From Flavobacteriales bacterium (GTDB taxonomy: Bacteria; Bacteroidota; Bacteroidia; Flavobacteriales; Weeksellaceae): a stretch of DNA of 64,000 bases. Location of the stretch: positions 124,001 through 188,000 of the forward strand of contig JACJZS010000003.1 in the NCBI GenBank assembly GCA_020635515.1, in the 5' to 3' direction. Under the pieces are notes generated by a model. The model worked only from the letters and a program-made list of their open reading frames with translations. It was not told the DNA's origin and made no database searches. Of the stretch, positions 9,003 through 18,108 are shown in pieces. Position 1 is the stretch's first letter; each line of letters opens with the position of its first letter. The position numbers were made by a program, and so were the translations under genes.

Positions 9003-9047
9003 AATCTTTTTTGATGCTTTCGTTTCACTTCGCAACAAAAAAGGATT
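9003..9047. repeat. Imperfect inverted repeat in a non-coding stretch
   Basis: Arms AATCTTTTTTG (9003-9013) and CAAAAAAGGATT (9036-9047) pair with one bulge. The surrounding 8926-9200 contains no gene that I can support. It also has degraded pieces (near 9078-9105 and 9159) of the CTTCGACAAGCTCAG repeat family that is intact elsewhere in the window. Confidence 0.45.
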
Positions 9048-9200
9048 TCCTCTGCTATCACTCTCGCAACAGTGCTTTGTCACACTGAATCTTGTTCAGA
9101 GCTTGTCTTAGTTTAATTAAATGCTTTTCTCTTTTTTCTATTTACAGATTTAAAAGAGCTTGCCGAAGAATAAAAAAATAAAAGATGTTGTCTTACTTTT

Positions 9201-9473
9201 TCAGTTATAATGTCCTTTCAGAGAGTGAATTACTACAATGTTTTCATTTTCTAAAAATTCATAAATAATTCTATGTTCTTTGTTAATTCTTCTGCTCCAA
9301 TATCCAGAAAGTTGGTATTTAAGAGGTTCGGGCTTACCTATTCCTGTATAAGGATGTTCAGAAATTTCATTTAAAAGATTAAATATTTTTTTGATTAAAT
9401 TTAGGTTTCCTGATTTTTTAAAAAAGTCAATATCTTTTTTTGTTTTTTCGGTATAATCTAAACGATATTTCAT
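9201..9473 (-). CDS. YoeB/Txe-family ribosome-dependent mRNA endonuclease toxin
   Basis: A 90-residue RelE-superfamily toxin of the Txe/YoeB group. The family core GKPEPLKYQLSGYWSRRIN is obvious. The expected catalytic residues are present: Glu49 in KPEP, Arg68 in EHR, and a C-terminal His88-Tyr89. Such toxins cleave mRNA in the ribosomal A site when freed from their antitoxin. The ATG overlaps the antitoxin stop by 4 bp, the usual coupled order of antitoxin then toxin. It appears intact. Confidence 0.9.
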   Translation of the reverse strand: MKYRLDYTEKTKKDIDFFKKSGNLNLIKKIFNLLNEISEHPYTGIGKPEPLKYQLSGYWSRRINKEHRIIYEFLENENIVVIHSLKGHYN

Positions 9474-9691
9474 AAACCTAAAAGTTCTTTTAGTTCCTTT
9501 TCATTATTCACAGAAGAAAATTTTCCTTGTTTATACTGTTTTTTACTTTCTTCAATTTTCTTTATGAACTCGGAATTGTAAGGAGATTCTTTTTCAACCG
9601 AATCTACTCTTTTTACGAAAGGAATTGCATTTAAAAGTTCTTCAAAAAAAGATTTTTTATTTTCCGGTATTTGTATGGTATAAGAAATCAT
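9470..9691 (-). CDS. Antitoxin of the YoeB pair (DUF2683-like)
   Basis: A 73-residue small protein just upstream of, and overlapping, the YoeB-type toxin. The N-terminal MISYTIQIPENKKSFFEELL resembles the DUF2683 antitoxin family, with a short ribbon-helix-type DNA-binding start. It is followed by a charged, probably disordered C-terminal tail (FIKKIEESKKQYKQGKF) of the sort that wraps the toxin. It is expected to neutralise the toxin and repress the pair's promoter. Confidence 0.75.
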   Translation of the reverse strand: MISYTIQIPENKKSFFEELLNAIPFVKRVDSVEKESPYNSEFIKKIEESKKQYKQGKFSSVNNEKELKELLGL

Positions 9692-9786
9692 TACAAAATA
9701 TTTATCACAAAAATACGAAATTATTTCTTATTTTTTTTAGAAAAAAAATCATAATTTATAATCTATAATTCATAACTTAAAATAAC

Positions 9787-9794
9787 TATCTTTG
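9787..9794 (+). promoter_or_regulatory. -7 promoter element for the LRR protein
   Basis: TATCTTTG, 17 nt before the ATG at 9812. The upstream A/T-rich text resembles that before the MMPL gene, where TATCTTTG also occurs at 11297-11304. No -33 TTTG was found. Confidence 0.5.
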
Positions 9795-9811
9795 CTCCAA
9801 AATTAATTCTC

Positions 9812-11038
9812 ATGAGAAAACTGCTATTTTCTATTACGTTTTTGTTTACTTCTTTTGTTTTTGCACAAATCGTAGACATACCCGATGCGAATTTTAAAGC
9901 AAAACTTTTAGAAGCAGATGTAACTAATACAATTGCAAGAGATTTAAATAATAATTATACAAAAATTGATGCTAATAACAATGGTGAAATTGAAGTGAGT
10001 GAAGCAGAGAATATAAGTCATATCAGTATTAATGGTATATATGCTACCGATCTGACAGGAATTCAAAGTTTTGTTAATTTAACTTCGTTATCTTGTATTG
10101 ATAATTCCTTAACTACTTTAGATGTTTCTGGATTGACTACCTTAACCACATTATGGTGTTATAATAATGAATTATCTACTTTAGATGTTTCTGGATTGAC
10201 TGCTTTAACTGCGTTATATTGTTATAATAATAATGAATTGACTACTTTAGATGTTTCTGGTTTGACCACTTTAACTGCGTTAGTGTGTTATAATAATGAA
10301 TTGACTACTTTAGATGTTTCCGACAATACTGCATTAACCTCTTTAAGTTGTAGTGGTAATGACTTGACTATTTTAGATGTTTCTGGTTTGATTGCTTTAA
10401 ATAAGTTATATTGTTATAATAATAATGAATTGACTACTTTAGATGTTTCTAAAAATACTGCTTTAACTGAGTTATATTGTGATAATAATAATTTAACTTC
10501 CTTAGACGTATCCAACAACACCTCTTTAACTTTCTTAAGTTGTAGGGGTAATAATTTGACTACTTTAGATGTTTCTAATAATACTGCTTTAACTGAATTA
10601 TATTGTTATAATAATAACTTGACTACTTTAAATCTAAAAAATGGATCTACAATCCCTAATTCGAGTTTAAGTTTTAATAGTAACCCTAACCTTAACTCCA
10701 TCTGTGTAGATGAAGAAGAGTTATATCAAATCACTCGATATTGTCAAGGACATAATATCAACGCAGAAGTAAGTTCTAATTGCGAAACGCTTTCAAGTGA
10801 AGAGATTCTTCGACAAGCTCAGAATGACATCAGTTTCTTCCCAAATCCAGCAAGTGAAAAAGTAACATTTAACGAAGAAGTACAATCTGTTCAGATTTTT
10901 AACCTAAGCGGACAATTACTTCAAACCTCAATTGCAAACGGAACAGAACTTAACGTTTCCGAACTAGCAAAAGGAAATTACATCTTAAAAATCACAACCG
11001 AAAAAGGAATCGCAATAGAGAAGTTAATCAAAGAGTAG
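9812..11038 (+). CDS. Secreted leucine-rich repeat protein with T9SS sorting domain
   Basis: A 408-residue secreted or surface protein. A signal peptide ends at FVFAQ, and a short EF-hand-like loop DANNNGEIEVSEAE lies near residues 54-67. About nine near-identical 21-23-residue leucine-rich repeats follow (core LTTLDVSGLTALTALYCYNN), and the last ~75 residues form a type A T9SS sorting domain starting SFFPNPASEK. The protein is probably exported through the type IX system and attached to the cell surface, where the LRR array would bind a ligand; the partner is unknown. Between array and sorting domain the residues ILRQAQND are encoded by a copy of a dispersed DNA repeat (10805-10830). Confidence 0.85.
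   Translation: MRKLLFSITFLFTSFVFAQIVDIPDANFKAKLLEADVTNTIARDLNNNYTKIDANNNGEIEVSEAENISHISINGIYATDLTGIQSFVNLTSLSCIDNSLTTLDVSGLTTLTTLWCYNNELSTLDVSGLTALTALYCYNNNELTTLDVSGLTTLTALVCYNNELTTLDVSDNTALTSLSCSGNDLTILDVSGLIALNKLYCYNNNELTTLDVSKNTALTELYCDNNNLTSLDVSNNTSLTFLSCRGNNLTTLDVSNNTALTELYCYNNNLTTLNLKNGSTIPNSSLSFNSNPNLNSICVDEEELYQITRYCQGHNINAEVSSNCETLSSEEILRQAQNDISFFPNPASEKVTFNEEVQSVQIFNLSGQLLQTSIANGTELNVSELAKGNYILKITTEKGIAIEKLIKE
10095..10640 (+). repeat. Tandem LRR-coding repeats, about 66 bp unit
   Basis: Successive units of roughly 63-69 bp share a core that encodes LTTLDVSxxTALTxLxCxxN. Several are almost identical at the DNA level (for example around 10122-10190 and 10230-10330), which points to recent unit duplication and makes copy-number change by slippage or recombination likely. 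Confidence 0.75.
10805..10830 (+). repeat. Dispersed CTTCGACAAGCTCAG repeat inside the LRR gene
   Basis: The core CTTCGACAAGCTCAGAATGA at 10808-10827 also occurs, almost identically, at 11175-11194 and in both arms of the hairpin at 37156-37218. Here it lies in frame within a coding sequence and encodes ILRQAQND. Confidence 0.8.
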
Positions 11039-11089
11039 AGAGATTTAAGAGCAAAGAAAAAAGTAGTTAGATAAAAGATATGAAACTTT

Positions 11090-11240
11090 CACTTCGTTCA
11101 ATTTGACACAACTGCTTTGTCACACTGAGCGGAGTGAAACGGAGTCGAAGTGCATGCAAAGAAGTTTAACAATGCTTCGACAAGCTCAGCATGACAACAC
11201 TATTTTATCACACTGAATAAAGCAAAGTCGAAGTGTAAAA
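11090..11240. repeat. Cluster of intergenic repeat fragments
   Basis: The gap between the LRR gene and the MMPL gene contains one good copy of the CTTCGACAAGCTCAG repeat (11175-11196). It also has several related pieces: CACTTCGTT at 11091, TGTCACACTGAGCGGAGTG near 11117-11136, and GTCGAAGTG at 11145 and 11230. These look like remnants of a small palindromic intergenic repeat family, with no coding capacity. No other feature was seen in 11039-11296. Confidence 0.65.
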
Positions 11241-11320
11241 AATGGAGAACGAGGAAAGGAAAAAAATCATAATTCATAACTTATAATTTAAAATACTATC
11301 TTTGCGTGTATTTTAGTTTT

Positions 11321-13636
11321 ATGTGGAAAAAATTTTCATTTCATTTACTTAGCAATCAACCAAAGTATTTAGTTTTTTTACTTTTAATTATACTTACGTT
11401 TGTTTTTGGAATCGTTAAAAACGGTTTGAACTTCTCTACTTCGAGTGCTCAACTTCTTCCTGATTCGGATTCTGCAACAGTTAACTTTAATAAATTCGTA
11501 GAAAAATTCGGAAAAGAAGACAATGCTGTTTTTCTAGGATACTATGAGAAAGAATTCAAAACAGAAAAGCAATTCCAGAACTTTCAACAACTAATTGATG
11601 ACATTTCTAAACTCCCTGGTGTTTCTAAAGTAATTTCTCCATCAGAAGCAATTATTTTAAAAAAAGATACTGTAAATGAAAAATTTACTTCGGAATCCAT
11701 TGCACAAAAGCCAAAATCATTAAAAGAATGGAAACAAGTTCATCAAAAACTTGAAAACTATCCTTTTTATGAAAACCTCTTATTTAACTCCAAAACCAAT
11801 GCTTGGCAAAATATAATTTACTTTCAACAAAGCATTTTAGACACCAAGCTAAGAGAAGATGTAACTCTTTTAATTAATACAAAAATTGAAGAATTTGAGG
11901 CAGAAAACTCCATAGAACTTTATGCTTCGGGAATGCCTTTAATTAGAACCATGAACAAACAAGTAGTTGTTTCTGAAACTTCTCAGTATGTATTGATTTC
12001 TTTTCTCACAACATTATTGATTTTTTTCCTACTATTTCGTTCTCTAAAAGCAACTTTGATTGTTTGCTCTGTAGTTCTGTTGGCAATTATATGTAGTTTT
12101 GGAACCATTGCATTACTCAATTACAAAATTTCAATTCTCACGGGATTGGTTCCTCCTATCATTATTGTGATTTGTGTACCTAACTGTGTTTTTATCATCA
12201 ATAAATACGTTCAGGAATTACGAAAACATAAAAACAGACCAAAGGGATTAATTCGTTCCATTTCAAAAATTGGAAGAGCTACTTTGCTTACTAACCTTTC
12301 TACCGCTTTTGGATTTTTTACTTTCATTTTCACAGACTCAAAAACCTTACAAGAATTTGGAATCGTTGCTTCTATAAACATTATGTTGATTTTTGTGATT
12401 TCTATCATTCTGATTCCCATTATTTTGGCAAATATTAAACTCAACATTAAAACTGAAGAAGAGCAACAAAATAAGTTCAGTAAAAAACTAACCAATACTT
12501 TCAGAAACCTTATTCAGTACAAAAGAAAACCAATATACTTCACTTCTTTATTATTATTAATTTTAGCTGGATTTGGAATTACTAAACTTAAAAAATCATC
12601 GAACATCTTAGATGATATGTCAAAAAAGGCAACGTATTACAGTGAAATTTCTTTTTTTGATGAAAACTTTGGTGGAATTCTTCCGTTAGAGATAATTGTA
12701 AATGGAAAGCCGAAATCAGCAACCAATTACAATACCTTAAAAAAAGTAGAAGAATTAAATTCCTATATTGATTCTCTAGGAATTTCTTCTCGTCTTATTT
12801 CTGTAAATGAATTAGTTAAATTTTCTAATCAAGCGTTTTATAACAACGAGAAAGAGTATTTTTATTTTCCTTCAAAATCCGAGCGAACCTTTCTGATGAG
12901 ATATATCAAAAATTCAAAAGGAAATACCAACCAATTAAATGCTTACGTAGACTCTACTCAATCAACACTTCGTTTGACAACACTTCTCAAAAATTCAAAC
13001 TCAGACAACCTAGAATCTGATGTTCTAAAAATTGAAAATAAGGTTAATCAACTATTTAATAAAAAAGAAACCTTTCTTACAGGAGCTTCCTATTTATTTA
13101 TGAAAGGAACTAATTACCTGACTCAGAATTTATTAGTTTCTATTTTACTCGCATTTACTTTAATTGGAATATTAATGGCATTTATATTTCGTTCTGCTTC
13201 TATGGTATTTATTTCCCTTATTCCTAATATACTTCCTCTAGTAATTGTTGCTGGAATTATGGGATTTTTAGGAATTTCTATAAAACCATCTACCATATTG
13301 GTATTTAGTGTTTCATTTGGTATTGCCGTAGATGATACCATACATTTTCTTGCCAAATACAAACAAGAACTTAAATTGTATAACTTTAACATAAAACATG
13401 CCGTTTACAAAGCGTTTGAAGAAACCTCACAAAGTATGTATTTTTCTTCTTTAATCCTGTTTTTTGGATTTTCTATGTTTCTTTTTTCAGGATTCGAGGG
13501 AATCCAATCCCTAGGAGGATTAGTTGCTTTAACGTTACTAATAGCTATGTTTACTAATTTAATTTTACTTCCTTCTTTGTTACTTTCTCTAAATCAAAAT
13601 AAGGAAAAAAAAGCATCATTAGAGCGTTCTAAATGA
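11321..13636 (+). CDS. MMPL/RND-family transporter
   Basis: A 771-residue inner-membrane transporter of the RND superfamily in the MMPL/SecDF-like branch: one hydrophobic segment, a large periplasmic loop, a five-helix block (about residues 225-390), a second loop and a second helix block. The second block carries SVSFGIAVDDTIHFLAKYKQE, the family's conserved GxxxDD segment for proton relay. Such proteins export lipids or hopanoids, or act as exporters of unknown substrate. I start at ATG 11321 and not at GTG 11306, because a TATCTTTG promoter element occupies 11297-11304. It is monocistronic here and sits upstream of the lipid A cluster, so a lipid substrate is conceivable but not shown. Confidence 0.8.
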   Translation: MWKKFSFHLLSNQPKYLVFLLLIILTFVFGIVKNGLNFSTSSAQLLPDSDSATVNFNKFVEKFGKEDNAVFLGYYEKEFKTEKQFQNFQQLIDDISKLPGVSKVISPSEAIILKKDTVNEKFTSESIAQKPKSLKEWKQVHQKLENYPFYENLLFNSKTNAWQNIIYFQQSILDTKLREDVTLLINTKIEEFEAENSIELYASGMPLIRTMNKQVVVSETSQYVLISFLTTLLIFFLLFRSLKATLIVCSVVLLAIICSFGTIALLNYKISILTGLVPPIIIVICVPNCVFIINKYVQELRKHKNRPKGLIRSISKIGRATLLTNLSTAFGFFTFIFTDSKTLQEFGIVASINIMLIFVISIILIPIILANIKLNIKTEEEQQNKFSKKLTNTFRNLIQYKRKPIYFTSLLLLILAGFGITKLKKSSNILDDMSKKATYYSEISFFDENFGGILPLEIIVNGKPKSATNYNTLKKVEELNSYIDSLGISSRLISVNELVKFSNQAFYNNEKEYFYFPSKSERTFLMRYIKNSKGNTNQLNAYVDSTQSTLRLTTLLKNSNSDNLESDVLKIENKVNQLFNKKETFLTGASYLFMKGTNYLTQNLLVSILLAFTLIGILMAFIFRSASMVFISLIPNILPLVIVAGIMGFLGISIKPSTILVFSVSFGIAVDDTIHFLAKYKQELKLYNFNIKHAVYKAFEETSQSMYFSSLILFFGFSMFLFSGFEGIQSLGGLVALTLLIAMFTNLILLPSLLLSLNQNKEKKASLERSK

Positions 13637-13646
13637 ATGTAAACAT

Positions 13647-13676
13647 TTTGTTAACTAAATAATTTTCATAATTTTG
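13647..13676 (+). promoter_or_regulatory. Promoter of the lpxD operon, predicted leaderless
   Basis: TTTG at 13647-13650 and TAATTTTG at 13669-13676, with 18 bp between them, form a good Bacteroidota promoter. The lpxD ATG (13683) begins only 6 nt after the -7 element, so transcription would start at or next to the start codon. Confidence 0.6.
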
Positions 13677-13682
13677 TCCACT

Positions 13683-14720
13683 ATGGATTTTACTGCACAA
13701 CAAATTGCTTCTTTCGTCAACGGAAAAATTATCGGAGATGAATCTACTTCTGTTAATTATATTTCAAAAATCGAAGAAGGAAAACAAGGAACTCTGAGTT
13801 TTTTAGCAAACCCAAAATACCAATCTTTTTTATCTACTACAGAAGCATCTATTGTTCTTATATCTAAAGAATTCGTCCCTCCTACTCCTGTAAATCCTAC
13901 TCTTATAGTGGTAAACGATGCTCATGAATCTTTTACATCACTACTCAAAGTATACGAAAAAGCAAAAAGCACAAAATCAGGAATAGAACAACCTGCATTT
14001 ATATCTGAATCATCAAAAATAGGAGATAATCATTACATAGGAGCTTTTGTATACATTAGTGACAACGTAGAAATAGGCGAAAACGCACAGATTAATCCTA
14101 ATAGTTTTATAGGAAAAAACGTTTCCATAGGAAACGACGTAATTATAGGTCCTGGAGTAAAAATATACGATGATTGTAAAATTGGAAACCAATGCGTTAT
14201 CAATGCTGGTTCTGTAATTGGTTGCGATGGTTTTGGCTTTATTCCAAAAGAAAATGGATACGATAAAATTCCACAACTGGGAAATGTAGTTCTAGAAGAC
14301 AATGTAGAAATTGGTGCTAACTGTACTATTGACAGAGCTTCTATGGGATCTACCATCATTAAAAAAGGAACCAAACTAGATAACTTAATCCAAATAGCAC
14401 ATAATGTGGAATTGGGAGAACACAACGTCATTGCATCTCAAACGGGAATTGCTGGTTCTACAAAAATTGGAAACTGGAATATGATAGGCGGACAAGCAGG
14501 ATTTGCAGGACACTTAATCATTGGAAATAAAAATAAATTTCAAGCACAATCAGGTATTGCTAACAACATAAAAGACGAAGGATCATACTATGGTTCTCCT
14601 GCTTTAGAAGCAAGTAATTTCAGAAGAAGTTATATTTATTTTAAAAATCTATCTGATATGGCTTCAAAAATACACAAATTAGAAAAACAAATTCAAGAAT
14701 TAAAAAGTACGAATGTATGA
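13683..14720 (+). CDS. lpxD: LpxD, UDP-3-O-acylglucosamine N-acyltransferase
   Basis: A 345-residue enzyme that adds the N-linked hydroxyacyl chain to UDP-3-O-acyl-GlcN in lipid A synthesis. Domains are an N-terminal uridine-binding region ([20 protein letters not shown]), a long left-handed beta-helix of hexapeptide repeats, and a C-terminal helix pair. The catalytic His is expected in [18 protein letters not shown] 13683 is chosen because the in-frame TTG at 13674 lies inside the promoter. It heads lpxD-lpxC/fabZ-lpxA and overlaps the next gene by 4 bp. Confidence 0.95.
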   Translation: MDFTAQQIASFVNGKIIGDESTSVNYISKIEEGKQGTLSFLANPKYQSFLSTTEASIVLISKEFVPPTPVNPTLIVVNDAHESFTSLLKVYEKAKSTKSGIEQPAFISESSKIGDNHYIGAFVYISDNVEIGENAQINPNSFIGKNVSIGNDVIIGPGVKIYDDCKIGNQCVINAGSVIGCDGFGFIPKENGYDKIPQLGNVVLEDNVEIGANCTIDRASMGSTIIKKGTKLDNLIQIAHNVELGEHNVIASQTGIAGSTKIGNWNMIGGQAGFAGHLIIGNKNKFQAQSGIANNIKDEGSYYGSPALEASNFRRSYIYFKNLSDMASKIHKLEKQIQELKSTNV

Positions 14721-16111
14721 GCGAGTTTCAAAAAACACTCAAAAGTGAAATAAACTTAAATGGAATTGGTTTACACACAGGAAAACAGGTAAATTTAACG
14801 TTAAAACCCGCAGAGGAAAATACTGGTTTTGTATTCGTTAGAAAAGATTTAGAAGGAAATCCTACCATAGAAGCAGATGTAAATTTTGTTACAACCACAG
14901 AACGCGGAACTACTCTAGAAAAAAAAGGAGTTAAAATTCATACTTGCGAACACATCTTAGCAGCTCTTACAGGAATGGATTTAGACAATGCCATTATTGA
15001 ACTAGATAATGCAGAACCTCCTATTCTAGACGGTTCATCTAAATATTTTGTAGAAGCTATAGAAAAAGCAGGAATTCAACAACAAGAAGCTGAAAGAGAA
15101 TGTTTTGCTATAAAGGACATCATTACCTATACAGATCCTGAAACTGGTGCGGAAATCACAGCAATTCCTCATGATAAATACGAAGTAACTACTCTTGTTG
15201 ACTTTGGAACAAAAGTTTTGGGAACTCAAAACGCTACTTTAAAAGATTTAAACAATTTTAAAGATGAAATTGCTTCTTCTAGAACGTTTAGCTTTCTTCA
15301 TGAATTAGAAATGCTTTTAGATGCAGGTTTAATTAAAGGTGGAGATTTAAGTAATGCTATCGTTTACGTAGATAAAGAAATTAATGAGGAAACGACTCAA
15401 AAATTAAAACAAGCTTTCAATAAAGATGACATTTCTGTTCAACCAAATGGAATACTAAACAACCTAGAATTAGAACACCCAAACGAAGCTGCTCGCCACA
15501 AACTACTCGATGTAATAGGAGATTTAACTCTAATTGGCGTACGGTTAAGAGCAAAAATAATTGCAACAAAACCAGGACATCATGTAAATACGCAGTTTGC
15601 AAAGAAAATAAACCGACTTTATAAACTTCACAAAAGAAAAAATGTTCCTGAGTTTGATTTAAAAGCAGAACCAATATACGACATCAATGGTGTGATGAAT
15701 TTACTCCCTCATCGTCCACCATTTTTAATGATTGATAAAATAATTGAACTTTCAGACAAACACGTGGTTGGAGTTAAAAATGTTTCTATGAATGAACCGT
15801 ATTTTGTAGGTCATTTTCCACAAGAACCTGTAATGCCTGGTGTTCTTCAGATTGAAGCAATGGCACAAGTAGGTGGAATTTTAGTTCTCTCTCAACAAGA
15901 TAATCCAGAAAATTTCTCTACTTACTTTATGAAAATTGACAAAGTAAAATTCAAAAAGAAAGTAGTACCTGGAGATACTATTGTATTTAAAGTAGAATTA
16001 ATAGAACCTATACGCAGAGGAATTGTACACATGCAAGGATACGCATACGTAAACGATACCATAGTATCAGAAGGAACAATGATGGCACAAGTAGCAAGAA
16101 ACAAAGAATAA
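14717..16111 (+). CDS. lpxC/fabZ: Bifunctional LpxC deacetylase / FabZ dehydratase
   Basis: A 464-residue fusion, as is usual in Bacteroidota. Residues 1 to about 300 are LpxC, the zinc-dependent deacetylase that commits UDP-acyl-GlcNAc to lipid A. The zinc ligands are in [10 protein letters not shown] and in the later LDVIGDL region with its catalytic His (KPGHHVN). Residues from about 315 are FabZ, the hydroxyacyl-ACP dehydratase: [14 protein letters not shown] supplies the catalytic His and [11 protein letters not shown] the Glu. The fusion joins the step that consumes hydroxyacyl chains for lipid A to the step that dehydrates them for fatty acid elongation. It overlaps lpxD by 4 bp and is 2 bp from lpxA. 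Confidence 0.95.
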   Translation: MSEFQKTLKSEINLNGIGLHTGKQVNLTLKPAEENTGFVFVRKDLEGNPTIEADVNFVTTTERGTTLEKKGVKIHTCEHILAALTGMDLDNAIIELDNAEPPILDGSSKYFVEAIEKAGIQQQEAERECFAIKDIITYTDPETGAEITAIPHDKYEVTTLVDFGTKVLGTQNATLKDLNNFKDEIASSRTFSFLHELEMLLDAGLIKGGDLSNAIVYVDKEINEETTQKLKQAFNKDDISVQPNGILNNLELEHPNEAARHKLLDVIGDLTLIGVRLRAKIIATKPGHHVNTQFAKKINRLYKLHKRKNVPEFDLKAEPIYDINGVMNLLPHRPPFLMIDKIIELSDKHVVGVKNVSMNEPYFVGHFPQEPVMPGVLQIEAMAQVGGILVLSQQDNPENFSTYFMKIDKVKFKKKVVPGDTIVFKVELIEPIRRGIVHMQGYAYVNDTIVSEGTMMAQVARNKE

Positions 16112-16113
16112 TC

Positions 16114-16902
16114 ATGAATCAACCTTTAGCATACATACATCCTCAAGCAAAAATTGCAAAAAATGCAGTAGTAGAACCCTTTACTACCATCTCTAAAAAC
16201 GTAACCATAGGAGAAGGAACTTGGATAGGACCCAACGTAACCATTATGGAAGGTGCTAGAATCGGAAAAAACTGTAAAATATTTCCTGGAGCTGTAATCT
16301 CTGCCGATCCACAAGATTTAAAATACCAAGGAGAGGAAACAACTACAATTATTGGAGACAATACCGTTATACGGGAATGCGTAACTCTAAATAAAGGAAC
16401 TAATGCTCTAGGATACACAAAAATAGGTTCTAATTGTTTAATTATGGCATATGTTCATGTTGCTCATGATTGCGTAATAGGAGATAATGTAATCTTAGCA
16501 AATAGCGTGCAACTTGCAGGACATATAGAAGTAGAAGATTTTGCTTTTATAGGAGGAACTTCTGCTGTACATCAATTTGTAAAAGTAGGTGCTCATTCTA
16601 TCGTTTCAGGAGGAACTCTCGTTAGAAAAGATGTTCCACCATATGTAAAAGCAGCTCGAAATCCTATGTCCTATGTCGGAATTAACTCCGTAGGATTACG
16701 ACGAAGAAATTTTTCTTCAGAAAAAATAAGTGAAATTCAAAGTATATATAGAGTCTTATTTCAAAGTAAAAACAATGTAACAAAAGCATTAGGAATTATA
16801 GAAACAGAATTTGATGCCACTCCTGAACGCGATGAAATTCTACAATTTATAAATTCAAGTTCTAGAGGAATAATGCGTGGATACAATCAAAACTCTATCT
16901 AA
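16114..16902 (+). CDS. lpxA: LpxA, UDP-GlcNAc acyltransferase
   Basis: A 262-residue cytosolic trimeric enzyme for the first step of lipid A synthesis. The N-terminal left-handed beta-helix is visible as regular hexapeptides from IHPQAKIAKNAVVEPF onward. The catalytic His is expected in MAYVHVAHDCVIG, and the C-terminal helical domain contains GLRRRNFSSEKI. It is the third gene of the lpx operon and is followed by efp after 29 bp. Confidence 0.95.
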   Translation: MNQPLAYIHPQAKIAKNAVVEPFTTISKNVTIGEGTWIGPNVTIMEGARIGKNCKIFPGAVISADPQDLKYQGEETTTIIGDNTVIRECVTLNKGTNALGYTKIGSNCLIMAYVHVAHDCVIGDNVILANSVQLAGHIEVEDFAFIGGTSAVHQFVKVGAHSIVSGGTLVRKDVPPYVKAARNPMSYVGINSVGLRRRNFSSEKISEIQSIYRVLFQSKNNVTKALGIIETEFDATPERDEILQFINSSSRGIMRGYNQNSI

Positions 16903-16931
16903 ATTTAAACAATAAAATAAATCATAATAAA

Positions 16932-17495
16932 ATGGCAACAACAGCAGATATCAGAAAAGGATTGTGTATAGATTATAGTAATGATATTTACAAAATCATC
17001 GAATTTTTGCATGTAAAACCAGGTAAAGGTCCTGCATTTGTAAGAACTAAATTAAAAAGTTTAACCAATGGAAAGGTAATTGATAACACGTTCTCTTCTG
17101 GGCATAAAATAGACGAAGTACGAGTAGAAACAAGAAAATACCAATATCTATACGACGATGAAAATGGTTTTCACTTTATGAACAACGACGACTATTCTCA
17201 AATCTATCTTGACAAAAAATTAATCGACAACGCACAGTGGATGAAAGCCGGTGACGAAGTAATGATTATCCTAAAAGCAGAAGATGAAACACCTCTTGCC
17301 GTAGAACTTCCTGCCAGTGTAGTTTTAGAAGTAACCGAATCAGAACCAGGCGTAAAAGGAAATACCGCTACCAATGCCATGAAAAATGCTGTAGTAGAAA
17401 CAGGTGCTCGTATTCTTGTTCCTCTTTTTATAGAAGAAGGAGATAAAATAAAAGTAGATACCGACTCTGGTTCGTACATAGAAAGAGTAAAATAG
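16932..17495 (+). CDS. efp: Elongation factor P
   Basis: A 187-residue tRNA-shaped factor that rescues ribosomes stalled at polyproline. Three domains are present. The tip loop of domain I reads VKPGKGPAFVRTKL, with Lys32 as the residue expected to enter the peptidyl transferase centre. Domain III contains the family pattern GxxxxTATNAMKNAVVETGARILVPLFIEEGD. No EpmA/EpmB or EarP gene lies nearby, so any modification of Lys32 is unknown. Position after lpxA is typical for Flavobacteriia. Confidence 0.95.
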   Translation: MATTADIRKGLCIDYSNDIYKIIEFLHVKPGKGPAFVRTKLKSLTNGKVIDNTFSSGHKIDEVRVETRKYQYLYDDENGFHFMNNDDYSQIYLDKKLIDNAQWMKAGDEVMIILKAEDETPLAVELPASVVLEVTESEPGVKGNTATNAMKNAVVETGARILVPLFIEEGDKIKVDTDSGSYIERVK

Positions 17496-17502
17496 GATTC
17501 CT

Positions 17503-18108
17503 ATGAAATACAACACAGAAAGAACAATGCTGATGATTCCTGAATATGGAAGACATATTCATCAAATGGTGGACTACTGTAAAACCATTGAGGATAAAGA
17601 TAAAAGAAATTCCCACGCTCAGACTATAATTGATTTGATGGGAAATCTCAATCCTCACTTAAGGGATATTCCTGATTTTCAACATAAGCTGTGGGATCAA
17701 TTGTTTATTATGGCAAACTTCGATTTAGACGTTGATTCTCCTTATCCTGTTCTAAAAAGAGAAGAAAGAGAACAAAAACCCAAACCTCTAAAATATCCTG
17801 TCCAAAATTACTCTCACAAATACTACGGGAAAACCATACGAGAGATGATTAAGGTAGCTGGAACTTGGGAAGAATCAGATAAAAAAGAGTTGCTAATTAA
17901 AACTCTTGCCAATCAGATGAAAAAAGCATATCTCAATTACAATCGAAACCAAGTAGACGACAAAACCATAGTAAAACATCTCAATGAAATTTCTAACGGT
18001 AAAATTTCTTTAGATGAAAATACTGTTTTAATGCAGGCTTCGAATATCTCAACTAGCAATCAGCAAAAAAGAGGAAAAAAAAGAAAAAGTAAACCTAGAA
18101 AGTATTAG
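17503..18108 (+). CDS. DUF4290 protein
   Basis: A 201-residue soluble protein recognised as DUF4290, a Bacteroidota family of unknown function. The conserved N-terminal half contains EYGRHIHQMVDYCKTIEDKDKR and the RDIPDFQHKLWDQLFIMA segment. The C-terminus is strongly basic (RGKKRKSKPRKY), which suggests nucleic acid or ribosome contact; that is inference. It lies 7 bp after efp and its stop codon abuts the murA start. Confidence 0.85.
   Translation: MKYNTERTMLMIPEYGRHIHQMVDYCKTIEDKDKRNSHAQTIIDLMGNLNPHLRDIPDFQHKLWDQLFIMANFDLDVDSPYPVLKREEREQKPKPLKYPVQNYSHKYYGKTIREMIKVAGTWEESDKKELLIKTLANQMKKAYLNYNRNQVDDKTIVKHLNEISNGKISLDENTVLMQASNISTSNQQKRGKKRKSKPRKY

Noticed and set aside
12211..12495. Minus-strand reading frame inside the MMPL gene
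   Set aside because: Antisense to a conserved membrane domain; no promoter element or family match.
14013..14431. Two minus-strand reading frames inside lpxD
   Set aside because: Shadows produced by the regular hexapeptide-repeat codons of lpxD.
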